Virus record (IMG/VR): IMGVR_UViG_3300032088_000079
Location: 1-24,503 of that record
DNA: 24,503 nucleotides
Source: a virus
Reading direction: 5' to 3' (one strand)
The notes below the pieces were generated by a model. That model made no database searches, was not told the origin of the DNA, and saw only the letters and a program-made list of their open reading frames with translations. The position numbers were made by a program, and so were the translations under genes. Below, piece by piece: positions 15,929-22,558 of this stretch (within the stretch, counting starts at the first letter, position 1; every line of letters starts with the position of its first letter).

Positions 15929-16729
15929 CTAAGTTACAATTTTTAAATCAGTACCGGATCTATATACTGCTCCTGTGGGTAATCCTGAACTAGATGTAGG
16001 AATATCAGTTATTACAAGCCGCTGCGTAAAAGCCGTATCATCTAGACACGCATTAATACCACTACCAGCTAATATTGCTGCAGCAGAAACTGTGTTAGAG
16101 ATAGTATTACATGTGCCAGCTAAGATAGAACTATTGTCACCGCATGCACTATTACAACATCCGTTTACTACAGCGCTATAGCAAGCGAATGTTTTATTGT
16201 TATTACCACCTCCAACAAATGAACCTGTACCACACGCACAACCATAAAAGCCTCCTACTATAGAAGAGTAACTACAACCACCAGCTACTGTAGTCTGATA
16301 ACCACTCTTAATATTGCTACTAGAAACAGTACCGCAAGCATTTATATCTTGAAACCCAGGCGAGCAAGTAGGATGTAACCCTGTCACTTCTATAGTAGCT
16401 ACAGTTCCATTTACATTAGTAGATCTAATTGTACCTTGAGATGCACCTGATGAAATACAATTTAACACGTAACATCCATTTGCCGTGCACCAAGCTGCTG
16501 CATTACTCCAACTCGTACAATTTGTCGATACAGTTTGTCTAGTACTTTCCCATCCACCTGAAAGAGTAGAGAGCTCAGTTCTTGCTAGCATTCCTCCTAC
16601 CCCTGTTAAAGGCACTGCAAAAGATGAAAGTGGTGTTTGACTAGTAATAGAGTCTTGCACAACTGCTACTAGCTCGTTACCAGTAAGAGGAGAGGAAAAT
16701 GTTGGTAATTCTGAAATCTTTACACCCAT
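15929..16729 (-). CDS. Cysteine-rich fibre-like protein with beta-roll repeats
   Basis: 266 residues. The N-terminus MGVKISELPTFSSPLTGNEL with VVQDSITSQTPLSSF is typical of baseplate-attached fibre leaders in marine phages. The C-terminus TGAVYRSGTDLKIVT is a common fibre ending. Between residues about 140 and 225 lie ~15-residue repeats of the type SSIVGGFYG, GSFVGGGNNN, SAVVNG and SSILAGTCN, resembling the left-handed beta-roll of YadA heads. Fifteen cysteines occur, mostly at repeat turns, where related fibres usually show Ala or Ser. ACTAAATA lies 5 bases upstream of the ATG. It is divergent from the nuclease gene and followed by the glycosyltransferase. A virion fibre that binds the host or carries sugars is likely. 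Confidence 0.65.
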   Translation of the reverse strand: MGVKISELPTFSSPLTGNELVAVVQDSITSQTPLSSFAVPLTGVGGMLARTELSTLSGGWESTRQTVSTNCTSWSNAAAWCTANGCYVLNCISSGASQGTIRSTNVNGTVATIEVTGLHPTCSPGFQDINACGTVSSSNIKSGYQTTVAGGCSYSSIVGGFYGCACGTGSFVGGGNNNKTFACYSAVVNGCCNSACGDNSSILAGTCNTISNTVSAAAILAGSGINACLDDTAFTQRLVITDIPTSSSGLPTGAVYRSGTDLKIVT

Positions 16730-16734
16730 ACCAT

Positions 16735-16742
16735 TATTTAGT
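16735..16742 (-). promoter_or_regulatory. Late promoter octamer of the fibre-like gene
   Basis: ACTAAATA, 5 bases before the ATG. Confidence 0.6.
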
Positions 16743-16762
16743 TGATAGTCGTGAGTTTTATA

Positions 16763-16770
16763 TTAAAATA
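16763..16770 (+). promoter_or_regulatory. Weak late-type octamer of the nuclease gene
   Basis: TTAAAATA, 5 bases before the ATG at 16776; six of eight positions match the T4 consensus. Confidence 0.35.
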
Positions 16771-16775
16771 TGTTA

Positions 16776-17483
16776 ATGTCTGCAAAAATTGTCAATTTCG
16801 ATGAAGCGTCACATACTTACACGCATAAAGATAAAGGTAAGTTTATCTCTGTAACTACTCTACTCGGTCAATATAAGAAGAAGTTTGATAAGCACTTCCA
16901 CGCATCGAGAGTAGCTGAACGAGAAGGTGTGTCGAAAGAGATGGTTCTAGAGATGTGGGAGAAAGAAAAGAATAAAGCTTGTGATAGAGGTACAAATATT
17001 CATAAACTACTAGAAGATTATATTAGTTATGGAGATATGGAAGATAACTACAGCTGGCTCTATAAAACCTACAACAGGGCAGTAGATAGACATATCGATA
17101 GACATGATAAGATCCATTGCGAGAGTTTATTATACAATGAGGACTATAACGTAGCTGGAATGGCCGATCTTATATTCGAGCATAAGAAGGGTGAGTTTAC
17201 AGTAGGAGATTTTAAGACTAATAAGAAGTTTAGGTTCAGCTCACCGTTCGGCGAACGAATGCTCGATCCTGTTGATCACTTACATACTTGTGAGTTTAAT
17301 ACATATGCTCTACAATTGTCGATGTATGCTTATATGCATGAGCAAATGACCGGTCAACGATGTCGTAAATGTGTCATCTTCTACCTACAAGAAGATAGGT
17401 TTGTACCATATCACATTAACTATCTCAAAGCAGATATTATTAATATCTTAAATGATTATAGAAAAACATCGTTGCTATCTTAA
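16776..17483 (+). CDS. PD-(D/E)XK nuclease, Cas4/RecB-like
   Basis: 235 residues from the ATG at 16776; an alternative ATG at 16770 adds two residues. I prefer 16776 because the octamer-like TTAAAATA then lies exactly 5 bases upstream. Numbering from 16776, the motifs are RGTNIHKLLEDY (71-82) with the conserved His, an acidic residue in HCESLLY, GMADLIF (Asp131), GDFKTNKK (Asp145 and Lys147, the D/E-x-K pair), and the ALQLSMYAY Gln-Tyr motif of the RecB subgroup. A CRKC pair (196-199) exists but not a full Cas4 four-cysteine cluster. Such nucleases process DNA ends in recombination, packaging or host-DNA degradation. The gene is divergent from the fibre gene. Function beyond nuclease is unknown. 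Confidence 0.8.
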   Translation: MSAKIVNFDEASHTYTHKDKGKFISVTTLLGQYKKKFDKHFHASRVAEREGVSKEMVLEMWEKEKNKACDRGTNIHKLLEDYISYGDMEDNYSWLYKTYNRAVDRHIDRHDKIHCESLLYNEDYNVAGMADLIFEHKKGEFTVGDFKTNKKFRFSSPFGERMLDPVDHLHTCEFNTYALQLSMYAYMHEQMTGQRCRKCVIFYLQEDRFVPYHINYLKADIINILNDYRKTSLLS

Positions 17484-17490
17484 CTACAAC

Positions 17491-17498
17491 AATAAATA
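17491..17498 (+). promoter_or_regulatory. Late-type octamer of the 72-residue gene
   Basis: AATAAATA, 9 bases before the ATG, predicting a leader of about four bases. Confidence 0.45.
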
Positions 17499-17507
17499 GC
17501 TTTAAAT

Positions 17508-17726
17508 ATGAAAAAGTCTAAGCTTATTAATAATTTAGATAAATCAATTGATGCTTTATATGACAGTCTATATGCAGTAAGAGATGCATTAGAGAAAGTT
17601 GAAGATGAAGAGATGGATTTTCTAGCTAATAGTTTCGTAGATCAAATAGAACTTAGCGTCGTTGAGGGTGAGTATAGCTATGAAAGAATTAAAGAGTATA
17701 TTGAGAAACTTTATGTGGAAGAGTAA
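17508..17726 (+). CDS. Small acidic helical protein, unknown
   Basis: 72 residues, not recognised. It is mostly predicted helix with Leu/Ile heptad-like spacing (LINNLDKSIDALYDSLYAV) and an acidic middle (KVEDEEMDFL), so a short coiled-coil or helical bundle is likely. AATAAATA lies 9 bases before the ATG, which would leave a leader of about four bases. The stop TAA is inside the promoter octamer of the next gene. Confidence 0.5.
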   Translation: MKKSKLINNLDKSIDALYDSLYAVRDALEKVEDEEMDFLANSFVDQIELSVVEGEYSYERIKEYIEKLYVEE

Positions 17727-17729
17727 ATA
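17722..17729 (+). promoter_or_regulatory. Late promoter octamer of the basic 121-residue gene
   Basis: AGTAAATA, 5 bases before the GTG; contains the stop codon of the previous gene. Confidence 0.55.
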
Positions 17730-17734
17730 TTTAC

Positions 17735-18100
17735 GTGAAAGATTTTAAGTCATTCTATCTTGAGAACTTTGCTGACGGTAAGAAGAAGGGTAAGAGTCGC
17801 CCTGGTCGCGTAAAGAAGTCAGGGGCTAGTTGTAATGGTTCAGTGACAGAACTTCGTAAGAGAGCAAAAAACGCTAGCGGGGAGAAGGCAAAGATGTATC
17901 ACTGGTGTGCAAACATGAAGGGTGGTAAGAGAAAGAAGTCTGAGTCTGAAGAGGTACCTGAAGAAGATGCTGAAAAGAAAGTATCTAAGACTCGTGCTAA
18001 ATGTCAAGCAAAAGCTAAGCGTAAGTATGATGTATGGCCTTCTGCTTATGCATCAGGTTATGTTCAGAAATGTGTAAACAGAGGTGGTAACATAAAATGA
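17735..18100 (+). CDS. Lysine-rich cysteine-bearing protein, possible packaged DNA-binding protein
   Basis: 121 residues, GTG start. The N-terminus MKDFKSFYLENF resembles T4 capsid-targeting leaders. Two basic modules follow: ASCNGSVTELRKRAKNASGE with KMYHWCANMKGG (31-64), and, after an acidic linker (69-80), KCQAKAKRKYDVWPSAYASG with KCVNRGG (89-118). Cys33, Cys58, Cys90 and Cys113 could form disulphides or bind metal. I recall similar modules in marine phage and large-virus proteins of unknown function. High Lys content suggests nucleic-acid binding. GTG is chosen because AGTAAATA lies exactly 5 bases upstream. The stop overlaps the start of the next basic gene (ATGA), so the two are co-translated. 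Confidence 0.65.
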   Translation: MKDFKSFYLENFADGKKKGKSRPGRVKKSGASCNGSVTELRKRAKNASGEKAKMYHWCANMKGGKRKKSESEEVPEEDAEKKVSKTRAKCQAKAKRKYDVWPSAYASGYVQKCVNRGGNIK

Positions 18101-18348
18101 CACAAAAAGAATTATTAGAGAACTTACGAGACTGGTTTAAGACTCGTACAGATAAGAAGACTGGTAAAAAGTTCAAAGGATGGGTCAACTGTAAAACAGG
18201 TGGGCCTTGTGGTAGAAAGAAAGCAGGTAAGAAAGGCTCTTCATACCCTGCTTGTAGACCAACACACGCTGCGTGTAAGAAGATAAAGAACAAAAAATAT
18301 AAAAAGCGCGGTCCGAAAAGACAGCAATGGAAGAAGAAAAGCAGTTGA
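18097..18348 (+). CDS. Small lysine-rich cysteine protein, unknown
   Basis: 83 residues, very basic. A helix (QKELLENLRDWFKT) is followed by KGWVNCKTGGPCGRK, SSYPACRPTHAAC and a Lys/Arg tail. Four cysteines (32, 38, 53, 60) with Gly and Pro suggest a small metal or disulphide knuckle. It overlaps the preceding gene by ATGA and is likely its partner. Together they look like histone-like or internal head proteins; this is inference from composition and coupling only. A host-type promoter begins directly after its end, so it probably closes the operon. Confidence 0.6.
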   Translation: MTQKELLENLRDWFKTRTDKKTGKKFKGWVNCKTGGPCGRKKAGKKGSSYPACRPTHAACKKIKNKKYKKRGPKRQQWKKKSS

Positions 18349-18373
18349 TTATACTACCGTTCCATGTTAATAT
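18345..18373 (+). promoter_or_regulatory. Host-type promoter of the sugar cassette
   Basis: TTGATT, 17-base spacer, TAATAT; the -10 box ends 6 bases before the ATG. Confidence 0.55.
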
Positions 18374-18379
18374 TTATAT

Positions 18380-19225
18380 ATGAATATTTGCATCTTGGGT
18401 GGCGGTTACGTAGGAACTCATTTAAGTAATAGTTTAAAGAGTGATCACAACGTTACAGTCTTACGTCGAGCTGATCTAGATTACAACAAGCAGTATAAGT
18501 TACTAGCCTTCTTATCCAAAAGTAATATTGACTATGTTATTAACTGCTCAGGATTTACAGGTCGTCCTAATGTTGATCAAGCAGAAGATAAAAAGAAAGA
18601 GTGTTGGGATCTAAATGTACTTGGCCCTGTAAATGTAAACAGAGTCTGTAAAGCAGCACAAATACCGTACATTCATATTTCATCTGGTTGTATCTTTACA
18701 GGGTATGAAAAGGAATGGTTAGAAGAAGATGAACCTAACTATGGATTGTTCGATGTCGAGTCATCTTTCTACTCTAAGTCAAAGCATGCTTATGAATTAG
18801 CGGCTGGTGATTACGGCTTAACTATACGAATCCGGATGCCGTTTGATAATGATATTACATCGGAAAGATCTGTCTTGTCGAAGCTTCGTAAGTATGATAA
18901 CTTAGTCAATTTTAAGAACTCTAAAACGTATATACCTGATTTATGTAGATTTATTAAAAAGTATATTGAGGAAGAAAGAAAGGATAATGATGTACTTCAT
19001 CTCGTTAATCCAGATGCTCTAGATACGGCTGGTGTTATAGCGTTTATGAAAGCAGCAGATAAAGGTAATCCTGATTGGAAGTTTGTAGACTTCGCTGCTC
19101 TTAATACTAAAGCCAATAGATCTAATTGTACATTAGATGTCACAAAGCTTAAAGAAAAGTATGATTATGAACCAATGACTGAGTCAGAAGCACTCGCGCT
19201 AATATATGAAAAGTCCTTTGTATAA
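18380..19225 (+). CDS. NAD(P)-dependent sugar reductase, RmlD-like
   Basis: 281 residues, Rossmann fold of the short-chain dehydrogenase type. The nucleotide-binding loop LGGGYVGTHL (6-15) is at the N-terminus. VINCSGFTGRPNVDQAE (53-69) resembles the AAyTaVDkAE motif of RmlD. Catalytic residues are Ser101/Ser102 in HISSGCIFTGYE and Tyr131/Lys135 in FYSKSKHAYE. RmlD enzymes reduce dTDP-4-dehydro sugars, and a similar 4-keto product could come from the RmlB-like enzyme two genes on. It is first gene of a rightward cassette whose members overlap (20 and 8 bases). A -35/-10 promoter sits right upstream with its -10 box six bases before the ATG. The substrate is unknown. Confidence 0.8.
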   Translation: MNICILGGGYVGTHLSNSLKSDHNVTVLRRADLDYNKQYKLLAFLSKSNIDYVINCSGFTGRPNVDQAEDKKKECWDLNVLGPVNVNRVCKAAQIPYIHISSGCIFTGYEKEWLEEDEPNYGLFDVESSFYSKSKHAYELAAGDYGLTIRIRMPFDNDITSERSVLSKLRKYDNLVNFKNSKTYIPDLCRFIKKYIEEERKDNDVLHLVNPDALDTAGVIAFMKAADKGNPDWKFVDFAALNTKANRSNCTLDVTKLKEKYDYEPMTESEALALIYEKSFV

Positions 19226-19685
19226 TAAGATTAAGAATAATTCCCCTGGTAAAATAATTACAAGTTTTACTGCAGGTAACTTCGATTTACTCCATCCAGG
19301 TTATATCTACACCTTTGAAGAAGCTAAAAGGCATAGTGATAAGTTCATTGTATTCTTACAACGGGATCCTTCATCGACTCGATATACAAAATATAAACCA
19401 GTCATACCTTACTATGAGAGGTATAAGACATTAATGGCTATCAAGTATGTTGATGAGGTATATATGTATCAAACAGAAGATGAACTTGTAGACTTAATTA
19501 AGTTCTTTAAACCAGACGTTCGTATATTAGGAGAAGATTATATTGGTAAACCTTTTACAGGTGACGATCTTCCCCCAGAGGTAGTGTATACAACCAGATC
19601 ACATGAATGGTCTACGACAAAGATAAAGGATCTTATTACCTTGCAAACTATCAAACAGAATCCAAAATTATTAGAGAATGAGTAA
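19206..19685 (+). CDS. Cytidylyltransferase-like nucleotidyltransferase with variant HxGH
   Basis: 159 residues of the TagD/HldE-type nucleotidyltransferase fold. FTAGNFDLLHPGYIYTFEEA (21-40) corresponds to the HxGH signature, but the second His is Tyr33. The second signature, RSHEWSTTKIKDL (131-143), matches the ISTT-K-I type and is intact. KPDVRILGEDYIGKP (102-116) is the typical middle strand. Normal members transfer CMP or AMP to a phosphorylated alcohol or sugar. Loss of the second His may weaken catalysis or change specificity. It overlaps both neighbours, so it is translationally coupled in the sugar cassette. No separate promoter is seen. Confidence 0.75.
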   Translation: MKSPLYNKIKNNSPGKIITSFTAGNFDLLHPGYIYTFEEAKRHSDKFIVFLQRDPSSTRYTKYKPVIPYYERYKTLMAIKYVDEVYMYQTEDELVDLIKFFKPDVRILGEDYIGKPFTGDDLPPEVVYTTRSHEWSTTKIKDLITLQTIKQNPKLLENE

Positions 19686-20667
19686 GACGTATTTAGTTAC
19701 TGGAGGATGCGGCTTTATTGGCTCGTATGTTATAGAAGAGCTCTTAAGAGATAAAGACGCTGATATAAAGGTTATATGTCTCGATAAGATGGGAGTAGGG
19801 TCCGATCTTAAGCATATACCATTGAACGATAATAGATTAAAGCATGTAGTGCGAGATATATCAAGACCTGGGTTTAAAGATTTTTTAGGGAAAGTAGATT
19901 ATATTTTACATTTAGCGGCTGAATCTCATGTAGATAGATCCATTACTAACCCATTAGCGTTTATTGATAGTAATGTTGTAGGTACAGCGAATGTACTTGA
20001 ATTATGCAAGCAGGACGGTGCTAGAATGGTCCACGTCTCAACTGATGAAGTGTACGGGCATCTGCAGCTACATGAAGAGCCCTTTACTGAAGAGCATCCT
20101 CTTAAGCCTCGATCACCTTACTCCGCATCTAAAGCTAGCTCTGATCTACTAGTACAGTCATACGTTACTACTTACGGGCTTAATGCCTCTATAACAAGAT
20201 GCTGTAATAACTATGGACCTAGACAACATAACGAAAAACTGATACCAACAGTTATAAGATCTTTAGCTCAGGGTCAATACATTCCTGTTTATGGTAAAGG
20301 AGATAACATTCGCGAATGGATACACGCACGTGATCACGCTAAAGCCATCATAGAAGTACTTCATAAGGAAGATGCTGCAGAACTTTATAACATACCGGGT
20401 GATGCAGAGTTTACTAATTTAGAGTTAATTGATCAGATTATTGAAACTGTAGTAGACAAAGCGCCTCAGTATAAAAGACAAGAGTATATTAAGTTTGTAG
20501 AAGATAGGGCAGGGCATGATTTCAAGTATGCTATATCTACAAAGCATAATTTAGAAGCTGTAGCTAATCAGCAAAAGTTTGATTTATCTGAGACGGTTGA
20601 TTACTACTTAAACAAATATTTCAAGTACGAAGATGGCATGCCTAAGTGGTTTAGAATAGATACTTAA
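19678..20667 (+). CDS. rmlB: dTDP-glucose 4,6-dehydratase-like enzyme, RmlB family
   Basis: 329 residues. NAD-binding loop VTGGCGFIG (7-15), AAESHVDRS (80-88), catalytic STDEVYG (121-127, Asp123/Glu124) and YSASK (148-152), NNYGPRQ (177-183) and the C-terminal DRAGHDFKYAI (276-286) all match RmlB. The usual DRPGHD reads DRAGHD here. The enzyme converts a nucleoside-diphospho-glucose to a 4-keto-6-deoxy sugar, feeding rhamnose-type or amino-deoxy sugars. As last gene of the cassette it ends convergently with the leftward gene beyond, sharing 17 bases at the 3' ends. All catalytic residues are present, so activity is likely; the exact sugar is unknown. Confidence 0.9.
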   Translation: MSKTYLVTGGCGFIGSYVIEELLRDKDADIKVICLDKMGVGSDLKHIPLNDNRLKHVVRDISRPGFKDFLGKVDYILHLAAESHVDRSITNPLAFIDSNVVGTANVLELCKQDGARMVHVSTDEVYGHLQLHEEPFTEEHPLKPRSPYSASKASSDLLVQSYVTTYGLNASITRCCNNYGPRQHNEKLIPTVIRSLAQGQYIPVYGKGDNIREWIHARDHAKAIIEVLHKEDAAELYNIPGDAEFTNLELIDQIIETVVDKAPQYKRQEYIKFVEDRAGHDFKYAISTKHNLEAVANQQKFDLSETVDYYLNKYFKYEDGMPKWFRIDT

Positions 20668-21142
20668 GAATTAATTGATCATCTGAAAGAGCCTCTTCCT
20701 CATTATCATCTGTTTCAGTTGAATCATCTAAACCCTCTTCATACTCTTCATAGTAAGAATATATGTCATCAGCATCTGCTTCGTAACTAACAGCTGTCGT
20801 TCCTGTTGATATATGAACTACTTCATATTTTTCTCTTATATCTGCAAGGATTAACTTCTTTAAAAGTTTAGCTTCAGTATCTGTTTCTGCTCGTTTTAAA
20901 AAGCTCTTTACTTCATTGCTAGTAAACTTACCTTTAAGGTCAAGAATAGGATCATCAAATAGACCCCATACGTGTATAGAAAGATACTTTCTCGTAATAC
21001 CTGCACAATCTCTAATAACATAATATGCAGCTTTCTTTTTTATCTCGACACCAGTATCAGGCTTATCAGCTGCACGAGCTGCAGGTCCATAGAGCTTCGC
21101 GATCCGCTCAGTTGAGTTTTCTAGTATAACTTCTTCGAACAT
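20651..21142 (-). CDS. Acidic-tail protein, unknown
   Basis: 163 residues, not recognised. Residues 1-100 look folded (RIAKLYGPAARAADKPDTGV, then KYLSIHVWGLFDDP). The last ~40 residues are rich in Asp, Glu and Tyr and end LILKYLF. ACTAAATA lies exactly 5 bases before the ATG, the late-type arrangement seen for tail genes, so late expression is likely. It stands alone on the minus strand between rightward genes and overlaps the end of the dehydratase gene by 17 bases. Confidence 0.55.
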   Translation of the reverse strand: MFEEVILENSTERIAKLYGPAARAADKPDTGVEIKKKAAYYVIRDCAGITRKYLSIHVWGLFDDPILDLKGKFTSNEVKSFLKRAETDTEAKLLKKLILADIREKYEVVHISTGTTAVSYEADADDIYSYYEEYEEGLDDSTETDDNEEEALSDDQLILKYLF

Positions 21143-21147
21143 ATATT

Positions 21148-21155
21148 TATTTAGT
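21148..21155 (-). promoter_or_regulatory. Late promoter octamer of the acidic-tail gene
   Basis: ACTAAATA, 5 bases before the ATG. Confidence 0.6.
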
Positions 21156-21191
21156 TGATTTTATTAATATACACTATAAAATAGTATTATA

Positions 21192-21650
21192 ATGAAAAAG
21201 TTGGGTTTAATAGTTGGTGTGCTTGTTGTTGTATTTTTAGGAGCACCACTTGTATTTGATATTGGCGCGCCGGTATTTACAGGTAAACAATATAAAGGTG
21301 AAGATCTAACATGCAATATGTTTGTTCACCCTCCAACTTTTCGCGATAAGGATGGTAAACTAGTTACAGGTCACACAATTAGGCTTCATCCAAATGGTGA
21401 AGTTTACTCCAAAGCTCAAATTAAAGATGGAGTTATGCATGGTCCATTTATATCTTTCTGGGACAATGGTCAAGTACAGATGTCTCTAATATGGGATGAA
21501 GGTGTCCGTTACAAGAAAATGCGCTCTTGGGATCGTGATGGTAAACGTTTAAAAGGAACAGGAGAAGAGCAGATGCAACAAATTTATAAGCTTGATGCAA
21601 CACTTAATATGCAACTGGAGAGTCTCAATTTAAAGGAGCTTCCTTTTTAA
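21192..21650 (+). CDS. Membrane-anchored MORN-type repeat protein
   Basis: 152 residues. The N-terminus (4-22) is a hydrophobic anchor or uncleaved signal, with GVLVVVFLGAPLV. The body (about 62-122) has the YwqK/MORN-2 pattern: IRLHPNGEVYSKAQIKDG, MHGPFISFWDNGQVQM and RSWDRDGKRLKG, each a strand, a Gly and an aromatic. Such repeats form short beta-hairpins. A role at the inner membrane, perhaps in host takeover or exclusion, is only a guess. It is divergent from the acidic gene, and its own promoter is not clear. The last part (130-152) is helical. Confidence 0.6.
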   Translation: MKKLGLIVGVLVVVFLGAPLVFDIGAPVFTGKQYKGEDLTCNMFVHPPTFRDKDGKLVTGHTIRLHPNGEVYSKAQIKDGVMHGPFISFWDNGQVQMSLIWDEGVRYKKMRSWDRDGKRLKGTGEEQMQQIYKLDATLNMQLESLNLKELPF

Positions 21651-21653
21651 CAG

Positions 21654-21681
21654 TTGCCATCGAAAGGAACTGTGATATAAT
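21654..21681 (+). promoter_or_regulatory. Host-type promoter of the small operon with the HExxH gene
   Basis: TTGCCA, 16-base spacer, TATAAT with extended -10 (TGA before it); the -10 ends 6 bases before the ATG. Confidence 0.75.
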
Positions 21682-21687
21682 AATAGT

Positions 21688-21873
21688 ATGAAGAAGAGGT
21701 TTCCAAAAAAGCCCTTTGATTTTGGTAAGTTTGTTATTGAATACCGAGATAATAAAGGCGGTATATTACGATTCCTAAAGGAACATATTGATAATATAGA
21801 TGATGCCAATGCAGCTCAAAAGAAGCTTCTTCAAGAAGGCTATTACAAACCAGTTATTAAGAAAATAGGATGA
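21688..21873 (+). CDS. Small basic protein, unknown
   Basis: 61 residues, not recognised. Lys-rich N-terminus (MKKRFPKKPFDFGKF), then a helical segment. A clear -35/-10 promoter with an extended -10 lies just upstream, with the -10 box six bases before the ATG. The stop overlaps the start of the HExxH gene (ATGA), so the two form a small operon. Confidence 0.55.
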   Translation: MKKRFPKKPFDFGKFVIEYRDNKGGILRFLKEHIDNIDDANAAQKKLLQEGYYKPVIKKIG

Positions 21874-22319
21874 TATTATTACAACCGTCAGCTAGCGTTA
21901 AAAAAGATACAGGAATTAACTTTAATGTTTTCGAAACGCTACTAACTAATATGCTAGAATACAACCATAAAAAATATCTAAATTTATCCGTATCTATTCA
22001 TAAAAGTAGAGTAAGGGGTACTTCATTTTGCACTCCTATCTCTATAAAAGATTATAAAATAGAACTAGATACAGCAAAACCTAATAGGCGTTATATATTT
22101 GGATCCCTTTTACATGAGATTAGACATTGTATTCAGAACAATTTATTTAACTTCTGGAGTACATCTAATCTTAAAACTTGGAAGGCTTATTACTTCTCTA
22201 AAGAAGAGATAGATGCTCGTAAAATGGAGAGACTTACTACTCAGTTTATGAAATATTACGACTCGTTTATGAAGATGGAAGAGCAATTTAAGGAGCTAAA
22301 ACTCAGCAAGATTTGTTAG
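21870..22319 (+). CDS. Putative HExxH metallopeptidase-like protein
   Basis: 149 residues. LLHEIRHCIQN (80-90) is an HExxH zinc-peptidase motif (His82, Glu83, His86). Downstream EEIDARKMERL (112-122) carries a Glu that could be the third ligand, as in several small gluzincin-type peptidases. The N-terminal 60 residues look like a small beta-alpha domain. There is no signal peptide or membrane segment, so a cytoplasmic place is likely. It is coupled to the preceding small gene by ATGA. Processing of a phage or host protein is possible; a role as endolysin is not supported. Confidence 0.6.
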   Translation: MILLQPSASVKKDTGINFNVFETLLTNMLEYNHKKYLNLSVSIHKSRVRGTSFCTPISIKDYKIELDTAKPNRRYIFGSLLHEIRHCIQNNLFNFWSTSNLKTWKAYYFSKEEIDARKMERLTTQFMKYYDSFMKMEEQFKELKLSKIC

Positions 22320-22327
22320 CATGAGTC

Positions 22328-22558
22328 GTGAGATATATATTACATTATATAGATACCTACCCAACAGATAACGGTAAAGATGGTATATTTGTTCATATTG
22401 AATATAAATTCAATCGATACGATGAACCATATGTTGAATATTTTAAGCTTTGTAATATAATAAATGGAGAAATAGGTCAGAAAGTAGATGTTAACTCTGT
22501 GTTAAAAATGTCTATAGTAATGAAGCTATTACCATTAATGGTTAAATATAATAAATAA
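22328..22558 (+). CDS. Small protein, unknown
   Basis: 76 residues, not recognised. GTG is the first possible start, because an in-frame stop lies just before it. The sequence is rich in Tyr, Ile and Lys (HYIDTYPTDNGKDGIF, 6-21) and ends LLPLMVKYNK. It starts 9 bases after the HExxH gene, so it is probably in the same transcript. Its stop lies in the late octamer of the next gene. Confidence 0.45.
   Translation: MRYILHYIDTYPTDNGKDGIFVHIEYKFNRYDEPYVEYFKLCNIINGEIGQKVDVNSVLKMSIVMKLLPLMVKYNK
22550..22557 (+). promoter_or_regulatory. Late-type octamer of the 59-residue gene
   Basis: AATAAATA, 7 bases before the ATG, overlapping the stop codon of the upstream gene. Confidence 0.4.

Noticed and set aside
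18015-18293. A leftward 92-residue frame opposite the two lysine-rich genes
   Set aside because: The Phe/Leu-rich product is the complement of Lys-rich codons; no start signal.
21155-21180. TTGATT and TATAAA as a promoter for the MORN-type gene
   Set aside because: The spacer is only 14 bases and no better pairing was found.
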